The notes under the pieces: model-generated | Told to the model about the DNA's origin: nothing | Databases searched by the model: none | What the model saw: only the letters and a program-made list of their open reading frames with translations | In this document: positions 50,108 to 58,191 of the stretch, in pieces | How positions within the stretch are numbered: position 1 is the first letter of the stretch | How the letters are laid out: the number at the start of each line of letters is the position of its first letter | Translations under genes and position numbers: made by a program | Assembly (NCBI GenBank): GCA_963800065.1 | Contig: CAWCZO010000008.1 | Location: 248,001-312,000 of the forward strand | Reading direction: 5' to 3' | DNA length: 64,000 bases | From: CAWJFJ01 sp963800065 | GTDB lineage: Bacteria > Actinomycetota > Acidimicrobiia > Acidimicrobiales > UBA8190

Positions 50108-51036
50108 GCATCCGACCGGCCACGGCGGTCGCGGTCGGTAACACCAGCGACCAGCACCTCCGTTCAGTAGTCGGCCGGCTCGATCGTTCCGACGTTGCGA
50201 TTTTCGACGCAGCCACTGTGTCCGAGCAGCAGTTCGTGATGGGTCCCGGATACTTCCAGATCGGAGAATTACCGCTCTCCTCCAATGCACCCATACGGGG
50301 GTGGCTGCGCCGCTTGGCCCCACCTGACTGGCAACGCGGCCTCGTACTCGAGTCCCACGAGGCCGTCGTCAAAGCTGCCTGGTTGTCCCTTTTAGTGTCG
50401 ATCACCCGAGGTTGTCGAATTCGTTGGCTAACTGACTTAGACGCAATGCTCAACGCCGAAAACAAACTGGTGCAAGCTGTCGCCGCCACCGAGCTCGGGA
50501 TCGCCACTCCGCGAACCCTCGTCACGAACGACCCAGCCGAGCTGAAGGAGGCCTTCCCGGAGGAGTTCATCATCAAGCCCCTGGGTCCAGGTCACTTCTA
50601 CGAGGGAGATGAGGCCCGCGTGGTTTACACCACCGTGCTGCAACACGATTCCCCCGAATTGGCGACGTTGGGCACTGCGCCATTCCTTGCCCAGTGTAAA
50701 CTCGAAGTCCGACGCCACCTCCGCGTCGTCACGGTTCTCAAGCGCTTCTGGGCCGCCTCGATCGAGGGGCCTAGCTGGCCGCTGGACTGGCGCCAAGCAG
50801 CCGAGGCGCATTCGGCATTCGTCCCGACCGAGCCTCCAGCACAGGTCGCGACGGGTGCGGTGGCGCTGGCTGAGCATCTCCACCTCGGTTACTCAAGCCA
50901 GGACTGGCTGATTTGCGACGACGGCTGTTACGTCGTCGACGTTAACCCAGCGGGCCAATGGTTGTTTCTACCAGAGCCGATCGCCAGCGCGGTAGCCGAC
51001 GCCATCGCAACGTGGCTTGGCGGTGGAGCCCCATGA
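50104..51036 (+). CDS. ATP-grasp peptide ligase of the graspetide (MvdC/MvdD/TgmB-like) type
   Basis: The 310-residue protein has the RiPP ATP-grasp layout. An N-terminal pre-grasp/peptide-binding part comes first (1-115). Then come 'LNAENKLVQAVAATELGIATPRT' (about 116-140), the ATP Lys in 'EEFIIKPLG', 'KLEVRRHLRVVTV', and the terminal metal-binding 'CYVVDVNPAGQWLFLPEP'. The 'NP-x-GQW' element is characteristic of graspetide ligases. It would use ATP to join side chains of Thr/Ser (or Lys) and Asp/Glu in the precursor peptides. The TTG start overlaps the stop of peptide 3, and its own TGA overlaps the next ATG. It is divergent in sequence from the named enzymes, as far as I can judge. Confidence 0.87.
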   Translation: MSIRPATAVAVGNTSDQHLRSVVGRLDRSDVAIFDAATVSEQQFVMGPGYFQIGELPLSSNAPIRGWLRRLAPPDWQRGLVLESHEAVVKAAWLSLLVSITRGCRIRWLTDLDAMLNAENKLVQAVAATELGIATPRTLVTNDPAELKEAFPEEFIIKPLGPGHFYEGDEARVVYTTVLQHDSPELATLGTAPFLAQCKLEVRRHLRVVTVLKRFWAASIEGPSWPLDWRQAAEAHSAFVPTEPPAQVATGAVALAEHLHLGYSSQDWLICDDGCYVVDVNPAGQWLFLPEPIASAVADAIATWLGGGAP

Positions 51037-51686
51037 CCTCACCTCGGAGGCAGGAGCGAAAGCGCAGGCAAGAGGAGCGTCAGGTCCGGCGTACCACACC
51101 CTGCGACGACGCCGCACGACGCGGCGAACGACGCATGTATCTGGCGCACCTACGCGGGCTCTGGCCCGGTGCGAAGGTGCCGTCATTCCAAGTTCACCCC
51201 GGTAATCCTGGTGACATCAGCCAATGGGGAAACGACGATTTTCAAGTCCTCATCGAGGAAGGGCGGCGGCAGCTGGACGCTCAACGCGACCAGGCCGAAC
51301 AGATTCGCGGTCGGGCGCAGTTCCTCTTCACCACGGCCATCGGACTGGCCGCCGTCTCGTTCGCCGGCAGAGAGACCGTTTTCGCCGCGAAAGGTGACGT
51401 TCCCCTCGCAATCTGGAGCCTCGGCCTTCTCCTGACGACGCTCGGACTTCTCGGCACTGCGTCCGCCATCGTCGCAAGGAAGGAATTCGGCTCGATCGAT
51501 GCCGCAATAATGACGACGCAATACCAGTCCCCAGTTCCCCCAAAACTCGCCGCCGGCTACTCGCGTCAGGTGGGACTCGGCGCCAACACGGTGGCAACGC
51601 TGCTGACCGTCTACCGAGATGCGGTGCTCCTGGTCATGCTGGGAGCGATTTGCTGGGGAGCGGCCTGGCTGATCGCGACGATCTGA
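51033..51686 (+). CDS. Small multi-helix membrane protein of the graspetide-like operon
   Basis: The 217-residue protein has a very basic, Arg/Gln-rich N-terminus (1-45), a helical segment 'LIEEGRRQLDAQRDQAEQIR' and then three to four membrane helices ('FLFTTAIGLAAVSFAG', 'VPLAIWSLGLLLTTLGLLGTA', 'DAVLLVMLGAICWGAAWLIA'). No transporter family motif is visible. The layout (cytosolic helix plus C-terminal membrane helices) resembles SLATT-like or Pycsar-type effectors. ATG 51033 overlaps the ligase stop, so it is coupled to the cluster. A role as immunity, export or effector protein is possible; none is proven. Confidence 0.78.
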   Translation: MTSPRRQERKRRQEERQVRRTTPCDDAARRGERRMYLAHLRGLWPGAKVPSFQVHPGNPGDISQWGNDDFQVLIEEGRRQLDAQRDQAEQIRGRAQFLFTTAIGLAAVSFAGRETVFAAKGDVPLAIWSLGLLLTTLGLLGTASAIVARKEFGSIDAAIMTTQYQSPVPPKLAAGYSRQVGLGANTVATLLTVYRDAVLLVMLGAICWGAAWLIATI

Positions 51687-51817
51687 TGAGTGTTCGGGCC
51701 GCGTGGATCGACCTTGTTCATCGATCTGAGGCACCTTAGACGCGGGCCTCGCGATGATCCCGAACGCTTTGTTCCCCTGCGAACCCCGCTGGCCAGACAC
51801 CCATCCTCGTCTTCAGG

Positions 51818-51823
51818 TAGAAA
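51818..51823 (+). promoter_or_regulatory. -10-like TAGAAA, leaderless start of the helicase gene
   Basis: TAGAAA, six bases, GTG 51830. Confidence 0.4.
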
Positions 51824-51829
51824 TGGGCC

Positions 51830-53728
51830 GTGACCTGGGAGCCCACCGATGAGCAACGGCGCATCATCGATCATGACCCGGACGGTTGTGCCCGCGTGCT
51901 GGCCGGACCAGGAACGGGTAAGAGCGCTACCGTCATTCAGCTACTGCTTCGGCTGGCCGAGCACGGTGGATCGAAGAGTCGACTCCTGACGTTCACCCGA
52001 GCTGCAACCAATGAGCTCAAGGAGAAGGTCGCACAACATGCCGAGGTGCTGGACCCACCCAGCACCGTCCACTCCTTCGCCATCTCGACGCTGATCGCCA
52101 ATCCGGACGTGACGACTTTGCCGCGACCGATACGGATCGCAGACGACTGGGAGTGGCAGAACCTTATCCGTGAGCATCTCAAGGACCTACTCGGATGTGG
52201 AGTCCGGATCGTGGACCGGGCACGAAGCGAGATGGCCTCAGCATGGATGTCCCTCGACGAGGACGAGGACCCGGATCTTCCCGAGGAGGTCCGAAATCGC
52301 TTCGCTGGCGAGTGGGAGCAGCACCGCCTGAAATTCGGCTACTCCCTTTTGTCAGAGCTTCCATTCCGTCTACTCAACGCGCTTGAAGATCACGCTGATC
52401 TGCAAGTCGGGGACTTCTCGTTTCTGGTCGTCGACGAGTATCAGGACCTCAACCAGTGCGATCTATCGCTACTCAAGCAGCTCACATACCGAGGGGTCTC
52501 ACTCATGGGGGTGGGTGATGACGATCAGTCCATCTACAGCTTTCGCAGGGCTCACCCCACCGGGATCCGACGATTCCTTGCCGACGACTACCCGGGTGCC
52601 TCCGACTACTCCTTGTCGGTTAGCCAACGATGCGCGACCAGCGTGCTGGAGTGGGCGCGTTCAGTTATCGAGGGATTGCCGGGCAGGGGAGCGCGTCCTC
52701 GATTGACTCCCGCCCCGCATTGTCTCCCTGGGGAGGCTCGGTATCTTCAGTTTCGGAGTGGTCCTAGGGAGATCGCCGGGGTGACACGGCTCGTGGAGTG
52801 GCTCATTCAATCCAAAGGGGTCGCGCCGGAGGACATCGCTGTCTTGTATCGAGGCGACAACAACCGAACGTGGTCGGGGCCTCTTGGTGAAGGTCTGACG
52901 GGTCGGGGTATCCCCGTAATCCGACCAGGGGAAATCGACGAGATCCTCGGGGAATCCTCTAACCGACGCCTGCTCGCGCTGGCCCGCGTTGCAGCTCATC
53001 GCGCCGACTCGTTGGCTTGGTGGACCCTTCTCGATCAGACCTCAGGTATCGGCAACGTCGTACGGGACCACTTCCACGATCGTGCGTGTGAGGAGCGCAC
53101 GACCTTCGCTGCACAGCTCCTTGCAGACCACGCTGCTGGCTATCCGGCGCTGGCCGCCGGAGCCAGGGCGAGAGTTTCGGCCGTCGTAACCAACGCACTG
53201 GAACTGCTGGAGGACATCCAGATCGAAGGAGCTGACCTGGGGGTCGCGGGATGGGGCACGTGGCTCGCCGGCAAAGCGGACGGACTTGGTGGCTGCGAAG
53301 TGCGTTTCAAGGATCTTTTGATCGAATTGGATGGATTCACCGACCGCGGTGAGGGACTCGGACGTTTCCTCGGTCAGCTCCAGCCGATCGGCAAAGACCT
53401 CAGGTCTGGGCGTGCAGCGGGTTCGGTTCGACTTATGACGATGGGGGCCTCCAAGGGACTTACCGTTCGAGCCGCGATCGTGGTGGGAGTTGAAGACGGG
53501 ATCATTCCTCATCCGGAGGCCGACGAGGCAGAGGAGCGGCGACTCCTCTACGTTGCCATGACCCGCTCGACGGAGTTCTTGTATGTGACCTGGGCCAGTA
53601 ATCGAACTGGGCCCACCGCTCGCACGGGTAGGCCCAACGTTGGTCGCGGCCGTGACCGTTGCCGATTCCTCGTTCACGGATCGGTTCGTTCGGAAGACGG
53701 CGGTGCGTATATGGAGAGCCTTTCGTAG
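51830..53728 (+). CDS. UvrD/Rep-family superfamily 1 DNA helicase
   Basis: The 632-residue protein has motif Q 'TDEQRRII', Walker A 'VLAGPGTGKSATV', Ia 'LTFTRAATNEL', Walker B 'FLVVDEYQDLN', motif III 'MGVGDDDQSIYSFRRA', motif IV 'LSVSQRC' and the C-terminal 'ASKGLTVRAAIVVGVEDG' and 'RRLLYVAMTRSTEFLYVTW'. All SF1A motifs are present, so it should be an active 3'-5' translocase. At 632 residues it is shorter than UvrD and has no nuclease domain. The GTG at 51830 follows TAGAAA by six bases. In accessory regions such helicases often belong to defence systems, but no partner nuclease lies next to it here. Confidence 0.9.
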   Translation: MTWEPTDEQRRIIDHDPDGCARVLAGPGTGKSATVIQLLLRLAEHGGSKSRLLTFTRAATNELKEKVAQHAEVLDPPSTVHSFAISTLIANPDVTTLPRPIRIADDWEWQNLIREHLKDLLGCGVRIVDRARSEMASAWMSLDEDEDPDLPEEVRNRFAGEWEQHRLKFGYSLLSELPFRLLNALEDHADLQVGDFSFLVVDEYQDLNQCDLSLLKQLTYRGVSLMGVGDDDQSIYSFRRAHPTGIRRFLADDYPGASDYSLSVSQRCATSVLEWARSVIEGLPGRGARPRLTPAPHCLPGEARYLQFRSGPREIAGVTRLVEWLIQSKGVAPEDIAVLYRGDNNRTWSGPLGEGLTGRGIPVIRPGEIDEILGESSNRRLLALARVAAHRADSLAWWTLLDQTSGIGNVVRDHFHDRACEERTTFAAQLLADHAAGYPALAAGARARVSAVVTNALELLEDIQIEGADLGVAGWGTWLAGKADGLGGCEVRFKDLLIELDGFTDRGEGLGRFLGQLQPIGKDLRSGRAAGSVRLMTMGASKGLTVRAAIVVGVEDGIIPHPEADEAEERRLLYVAMTRSTEFLYVTWASNRTGPTARTGRPNVGRGRDRCRFLVHGSVRSEDGGAYMESLS

Positions 53729-53959
53729 CAGCTCGGAGGCCGGGACGATTTGCGCCGACCAAGAGTCTGTGTAGACCCGTCTTCCCGGCATGACTTGGAG
53801 CGTCGCGTGAATCGTGGCCCATTCTCTTAGACGGAGTTCGGGGCAGATCCAATGAGGCAGGAGTGCCGGACCTCAATCGTGCGGGCGAGGCGATCAGAAA
53901 GATCAACTTTCAATGCCAAGCGTTGCGCTCCGGTCGGAAAGGAGTATCGGCGCGATCCC

Positions 53960-54781
53960 TCAGGATTCATCGAATCTGTACCAGTTAACGAGCCTCAGAC
54001 GACGCTGTCCATCATCGGCCCCGAGGGACGTGTCAGCATCGACACAGTGTGCGTTATCAACCTCAAGAACGCAACATAGCTCTCCTGTTTGGGATGAACG
54101 GTACATGATTCCATCGATGCCAGAAACGCGAGATCGCAGGTAGTCCATGAAGATCTGAGTGGCTCGGTAGTCGGCGAGCTGATGTGCACCGATCGGCTGG
54201 CTAACGTCGTCAGCAAAATCGGCAAGAAACAGGAGTCGCCACCGTAACCACGCCTTTTCCACGTCGTAGAAGTCCGGGAGCTCATGACTGCTGACTAGAT
54301 CAAGAACCTGCGCCGGTTGCGTCAGTTCCCATTCTCCAATGATCGTCCGCTCCCCCGCACGAGCTGGGCCAATTTCTCTCGCTGCAGTCGGACTATCTGT
54401 AGCACCGTAGAACATCGGTTTGCGTGCTTGGTTCATGCGATTTTCGGACGAATAGCCTGATGGCGCTGTTCCAATGCGCGTTGCGCTGATCGCTTCTTCA
54501 GCCGGTACGTGGACGGCCCTCAACCAGACCATGGAGGTCGGAATCGCCCTCACGACGTCTAGCTCCGCCATGAGCTCCCAGAGCCTCGGCAAGACCTGAC
54601 TGGGGCAGATCCCGTCCGCCACCTCTTGTGTCCATCCAGCAGAATCGAGTTCGCCCGCAAGTAACCGATCCAGCTGGATGTCTGCCGAGCGCAGCAGCGA
54701 ACGGAAATCGGTCCAACTGTGGACGTACAACTCGACACCTTCCAGCCACAACACTCCGGGCGTGAACCAGTATTCGTCGTC
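53960..54781 (-). pseudogene. 3' part of a HEPN/RES-domain toxin gene, cut off by the IS630 element
   Basis: The frame is open from the IS edge (54781) to the stop at 53960. It has RES-domain features: 'RIGTAPSGYSSENRMNQARK' followed by 'PMFYGATDSPTAAREI' (the conserved Arg, and the Tyr/Thr-Ala run), 'GEWELTQPAQVLDL' and 'VSGIDGIMYRSSQTGE'. RES domains degrade NAD+ in toxin-antitoxin systems. The missing N-terminal part is at 55974-56346 across the insertion, and joining the two at the TA target restores the frame through 'GGNLDDEYWFTPGVLWLEG'. The part alone is unlikely to be expressed normally. Confidence 0.85.
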
Positions 54782-54783
54782 TA

Positions 54784-55971
54784 GTCCCCCGAGTTGTTGA
54801 TTCGTAAGAAATATCGGTCAACCCGGAATTTTCGTCTCGATCGGCGCGTTCCCGTCGTTGTCAGCAACGATGGGAGACGACGATGCCGCCAAGGGGACGA
54901 CCGAAGACGGAGCTGGTGCTGAGCGACGAGGAGCGTGAAGTCCTCGAACGCCTGACCAGGCGACGCAAGAGCGCGCAGGCACTGGCTCTGCGGGCTCGGA
55001 TCGTCCTGGCCTGTGCCACAGGTGCCACCAACCAGGCGGTGGCCGCCGACCTGCGGATCAACAACACCACCGTGGGCAAGTGGCGCCGGCGGTTCGTGGA
55101 GAAGCGCCTCGACGGGTTATTCGACGAACCCCGGCCTGGAGCAGCGCGCACCGTCACAGACGACAAAGTCGAGGCCGTGATCGTGAAGACCCTGGAAGAG
55201 AAGCCGGGCGACGCCACCCATTGGTCCACACGGTCGATGGCCGAAGCCATGGGCATGAGCCAAACGTCGATCAGCTTGATCTGGCGGGCCTTCGGACTAC
55301 AGCCCCATCGGGCCGAGAGCTTCAAACTGTCCACCGACCCGCTGTTCGTGGACAAAGTCAAAGACATCGTGGGCCTCTATCTCGATCCCCCCGAACGGGC
55401 CGTGGTGCTGTGCGTGGACGAGAAGTCCCAGATCCAGGCCCTGGCCCGCTTCCGACCGATCTTGCCCATGATGCCCGGCACTCCCGAACGACGCAGCCAC
55501 GATTACATCCGCCACGGCACCACATCGCTGTTCGCAGCCCTCGACATGGCCACCGGCAAGGTCATCGGCTCGCTGCACCGGCGCCACCGAGCCGTCGAGT
55601 TCAAGAAGTTCCTGGTGCGTATCGACGAAGAGGTTCCCGAGAACCTCGAGGTCCATCTCATTCTCGACAACTACGCCACCCACAAGACCCCTGACATTCA
55701 GAGGTGGTTGTTGCGCCACCGCCGGCTCCATCTTCACTTCACACCGACATCCGGGTCGTGGTTGAACATGGTCGAACGTTGGTTCGGCGAGTTGACCACC
55801 AAGAAGATCAAGCGAGGTGCCCACACCAACGTGCAGAACCTCGAGCGTGACATCCGCGACTGGATCGTCCTGTGGAACGACGACCCCCGGCCCTACGTCT
55901 GGGTCAAAACCGCCGATCAGATCCTCGCTTCAATCGCACGATATTGCGAGCGAATCAGCAACTCGGGACAC
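54784..55971 (+). mobile_element. IS630-family insertion sequence (1188 bases)
   Basis: The element lies between two TA dinucleotides (54782-54783 and 55972-55973), the target duplication typical of IS630/Tc1. The ends form imperfect inverted repeats of about 33 bases: GTCCCCCGAGTTGTTGATTC at the left and, read inwards from the right, GTGTCCCGAGTTGCTGATTC. It carries one intact transposase gene and has split a HEPN/RES gene. Confidence 0.93.
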
Positions 55972-55974
55972 TAG
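54883..55974 (+). CDS. IS630-family transposase
   Basis: The 363-residue protein has an N-terminal helix-turn-helix region ('LALRARIVLACATGATNQAV', 'TTVGKWRRRFVEKRLDGL') and a DDE domain with Asp in 'VVLCVDEKSQIQA', Asp in 'HLILDNYATHKTP' and Glu in 'SWLNMVERWFGEL'. All catalytic residues are present, so it is probably active. The stop codon TAG uses the TA of the target duplication plus the next base, so it ends exactly at the element edge. ATG 54883 is preceded by 'GGGAGACGACG'. Confidence 0.94.
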   Translation: MPPRGRPKTELVLSDEEREVLERLTRRRKSAQALALRARIVLACATGATNQAVAADLRINNTTVGKWRRRFVEKRLDGLFDEPRPGAARTVTDDKVEAVIVKTLEEKPGDATHWSTRSMAEAMGMSQTSISLIWRAFGLQPHRAESFKLSTDPLFVDKVKDIVGLYLDPPERAVVLCVDEKSQIQALARFRPILPMMPGTPERRSHDYIRHGTTSLFAALDMATGKVIGSLHRRHRAVEFKKFLVRIDEEVPENLEVHLILDNYATHKTPDIQRWLLRHRRLHLHFTPTSGSWLNMVERWFGELTTKKIKRGAHTNVQNLERDIRDWIVLWNDDPRPYVWVKTADQILASIARYCERISNSGH

Positions 55975-56346
55975 GTTGCCGCCGACGTATTCCAGAAGAA
56001 GGTCGTCGAGTGCGTCCGCAAAGAGATTGTTCACTACATCTGACGTATTCTCGATGTGTTCGTTGGGGAGCGCGTAGCCGCTTTCGGTCTCTGGGTCGAG
56101 GAACAGTTCGTCGATCGCCCGCCGTCGGTACTCCTTGATCACTGCCACAACGAGATCCTGGACGATGTCGGAGTCGACATAGCTTGTCGGGAGCTGACCG
56201 CAGAGTACACAGGCCGAGTCGCTCTGGACGTCCTGAAGCTGATCCAGGAGGAACTGATCCAGAACGTGCTCCCGACATACGACGTCGCCGGAAGGCCAGA
56301 ACATCCTGGTTTCCGCCTCTTCCATCATTCGTTTGGCGTGCCCCAC
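55974..56346 (-). pseudogene. 5' part of the HEPN/RES-domain gene (HEPN-like N-terminal domain)
   Basis: From GTG 56346 the frame reads 'VGHAKRMMEEAETRMFWPSG', 'CREHVLDQFL', 'CVLCGQLPTSYVDSDIVQDL' and 'NTSDVVNNLFADALDDLLLE', which matches the HEPN/RES N-terminal domain that precedes many RES domains. The reading frame then enters the IS630 end. In the ancestral gene it continued into the RES part at 54781-53960. With one TA copy removed, the fusion gives one uninterrupted frame of about 395 codons. The present gene is broken unless the IS excises. Confidence 0.82.
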
Positions 56347-56822
56347 GGACGGGACGATACGCGTCCCGGCGAGAGCCTGCGGCGATTCAGCGCTTCACCC
56401 GAGGGGGCTCGTTGGAGGTGGTGCAACGAAAGATCGTCACGCTGCGGTTTGGCGTCGGAAAAGGTGGTGATGTTCGGGACATCGTGAGGTGGCGACTGGT
56501 TTTGTTTGCGGCATCATGGTTGCATGCCACCACCACGACCGGAATAGAACCTTCATGGAGCCGAGCTACCTGGCCGAGGAGGCCGGTCCCAACGTCCTGC
56601 CGGTCGTCGTCGAAGAGTCACCGTTCAAGACGACCAGATCGACCGCTTGGTCAGGAGCCGTGCGTACGAGGCTCTATCCAGCCCTCCTGATTGTGCCCCA
56701 ATCTCGTCGACCGGCGCCCTAAGCGGTCCGGCCACAAAGGGGGCGTCAATGTGGAGACCCGCTGCATGCAGGAACGTCATGCCAGCTCCCTGTGATTCTT
56801 CAGAATCGAACCCCCTCCAAAG
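56347..56822. other. Gene-poor stretch upstream of the HEPN/RES gene
   Basis: No gene can be supported here. Short open frames exist on both strands but lack initiation signals and recognisable motifs. The stretch presumably holds the promoter of the split RES gene and the debris end of the IS1380 remnant. Confidence 0.5.
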
Positions 56823-57625
56823 TCATCTCGTTCCAGCCGTTCCGATCGTGCGGAGGGGGTGTAAGGGTCGTGCGGACCCAAACCGTGGAGGACCTTCACT
56901 TCCCACCGTGATGCGTATCGGCCCGTCCAAGATCTGGGCCGTTGACTCAAGTCGCCGCCGGGCGACGGTGCTCGAGACGAGACCCTGGGTGAAGGCGATC
57001 AAGTCCTGGGCCATGAGCACCAGCTCCACCCAGCAGGCGTTGTTCTCGAAGGCGGGGAAGGGGAGGTTTCTCAGTCCCGTGTCCTTGGCGCAGCGGATGC
57101 GGTCTTCCACCCGGGCATGTCCCCGGTGTCGGGCTTCCAGGTAGGCGATGTCGGGGTCGGCCGAGTCGCAGATGAACACCTGGTGTCTGTAACCGTTCGG
57201 ATCGAAGAGGTTGAAGGTGGCGCCGGGGTGGGGCAACTCCCGCCGCAGGATCATGCGGGTGCCTGGAGGCCAGGCCGAGAGGTCGACGCCTTCGGTGAGC
57301 TCGGCCACCTGGGCTTCGTCTCTCGGCTCCATGTCGGCGTCCATGGCCTCCATCCAGGCCGATGCGGGCAGGTCACTGATAGCGAGTCGGACGTCCTCGC
57401 TCACCCGGAAGCCCAGGGAGAACACGATGCCCCTCTCCCGCAGGGCCTCGACGAAGGCGTGGCTGGCCCCGGCCGAGTCGGTCCGCACCAGCATGGCCAC
57501 GCCACCTTCGGGGTCTTCTCCGTCGGACGTCACCGGCAACTGGGCCAGGGCCAGCTCCAAGAGGGTCACGTGGTCAGCGGCGTTGAAAGGAGCGGCGTTG
57601 CCCGTGAGCATCCCCCCGTTGGCCG
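56823..57625 (-). pseudogene. IS1380-family transposase fragment
   Basis: The frame contains the middle and late part of an IS1380-type DDE transposase: 'GNAAPFNAADHVTLLELALAQLP', 'AMLVRTDSAGASHAFVEALR' (Asp and target-Ser region), 'RQVF-like HQVFICDSADPD', 'EARHRGHARVEDRIRCAKDTG' (catalytic Glu) and 'NLPFPAFENNACWVELVLMA'. The first 150 or so residues are missing, replaced by the IS3-like fragment at 57649. After 'AFTQGLV' the sequence no longer matches the family. It is an inactive remnant cut at both ends. Confidence 0.82.
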
Positions 57626-57648
57626 GACACCTCGAATAGGAGGTAGTC

Positions 57649-57933
57649 ATGCCAACAGTGACCGAAGAGAAGCCGACGCCGGTCATACGGCGAGGCAGGT
57701 ACCCGAAGGAGTTCCGCCGGGACGCAGCGGCCCTGGTCATTGACCAGCAACGCACCGTGGCCGACGTAGCCCGGGAGCTCGGGATCGTGAGCCAGACACT
57801 GGCCAACTGGGTCCGTCAGGAGCGCATCGACCGGGGTGAGCGGGAGGGGTCCACCACCGAGGACCGTGAGGAGATGGCCAGGCTGCGCCGGGAGGTGAAG
57901 CGCCTGACCATGGAGCGCGACCTGCTGGGGTGA
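57649..57933 (+). pseudogene. IS3-family OrfA fragment (helix-turn-helix transposase protein)
   Basis: The 94-residue frame reads 'RRGRYPKEFRRDAAALVIDQ', 'TVADVARELGIVSQTLANWV' (helix-turn-helix) and 'EEMARLRREVKRLTMERDLL', typical OrfA of IS3 elements. It ends at 'DLLG' just before the usual 'LKRAVAFF', and no OrfB follows. The start has a good AGGAGG site (57640-57645), so a short DNA-binding protein might still be made. It lies between the IS1380 and IS110 remnants. Confidence 0.8.
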
Positions 57934-57966
57934 AATGATCCCCTGGCGCAAATGGCCCCTGCAGTG

Positions 57967-58183
57967 TTAGGCAGCAGGATCGACGAGAACGCGATGCCCG
58001 AGGGCCTCCAGGCGTCGGACCAATCGACGAGTCTCGGCTTGAGGATTCGCTTCCCGAGAGAACCAATCGGCCCCGAGGTCTTCATAGGGTCTTCCGGTGG
58101 TGAGGATCCACCAGGCGGAGACGACGATGGAGTGAGCCACGGCTACTGCCGCTCGGTTCCCGCCACGACGGTAGCTAGAGACT
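57967..58183 (-). pseudogene. IS110-family transposase C-terminal fragment
   Basis: On the minus strand the frame ending at TAA 57969-57967 reads 'RRGGNRAAVAVAHSIVVSAW', 'WILTTGRPYEDLGADWFSRE' and 'RRLVRRLEALGHRVLVDPAA'. This is the extreme C-terminus of IS110/IS116/IS902 transposases ('AVAHSIL-x-WHLL-x-YTDLG'). About 70 codons remain, and the rest is lost. Confidence 0.75.
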
Positions 58184-58191
58184 CCAGAAGA

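Noticed and set aside
53502..53906. Minus-strand frame of 134 codons at the 3' end of the helicase
   Set aside because: Antisense to the conserved helicase C-terminus and without a plausible start.
56791..56825. T-arm-like sequence (GGGGGTTCGATTC on the minus strand), possible tRNA or att remnant
   Set aside because: No cloverleaf can be formed and it does not match the tRNA-Gly 3' end.
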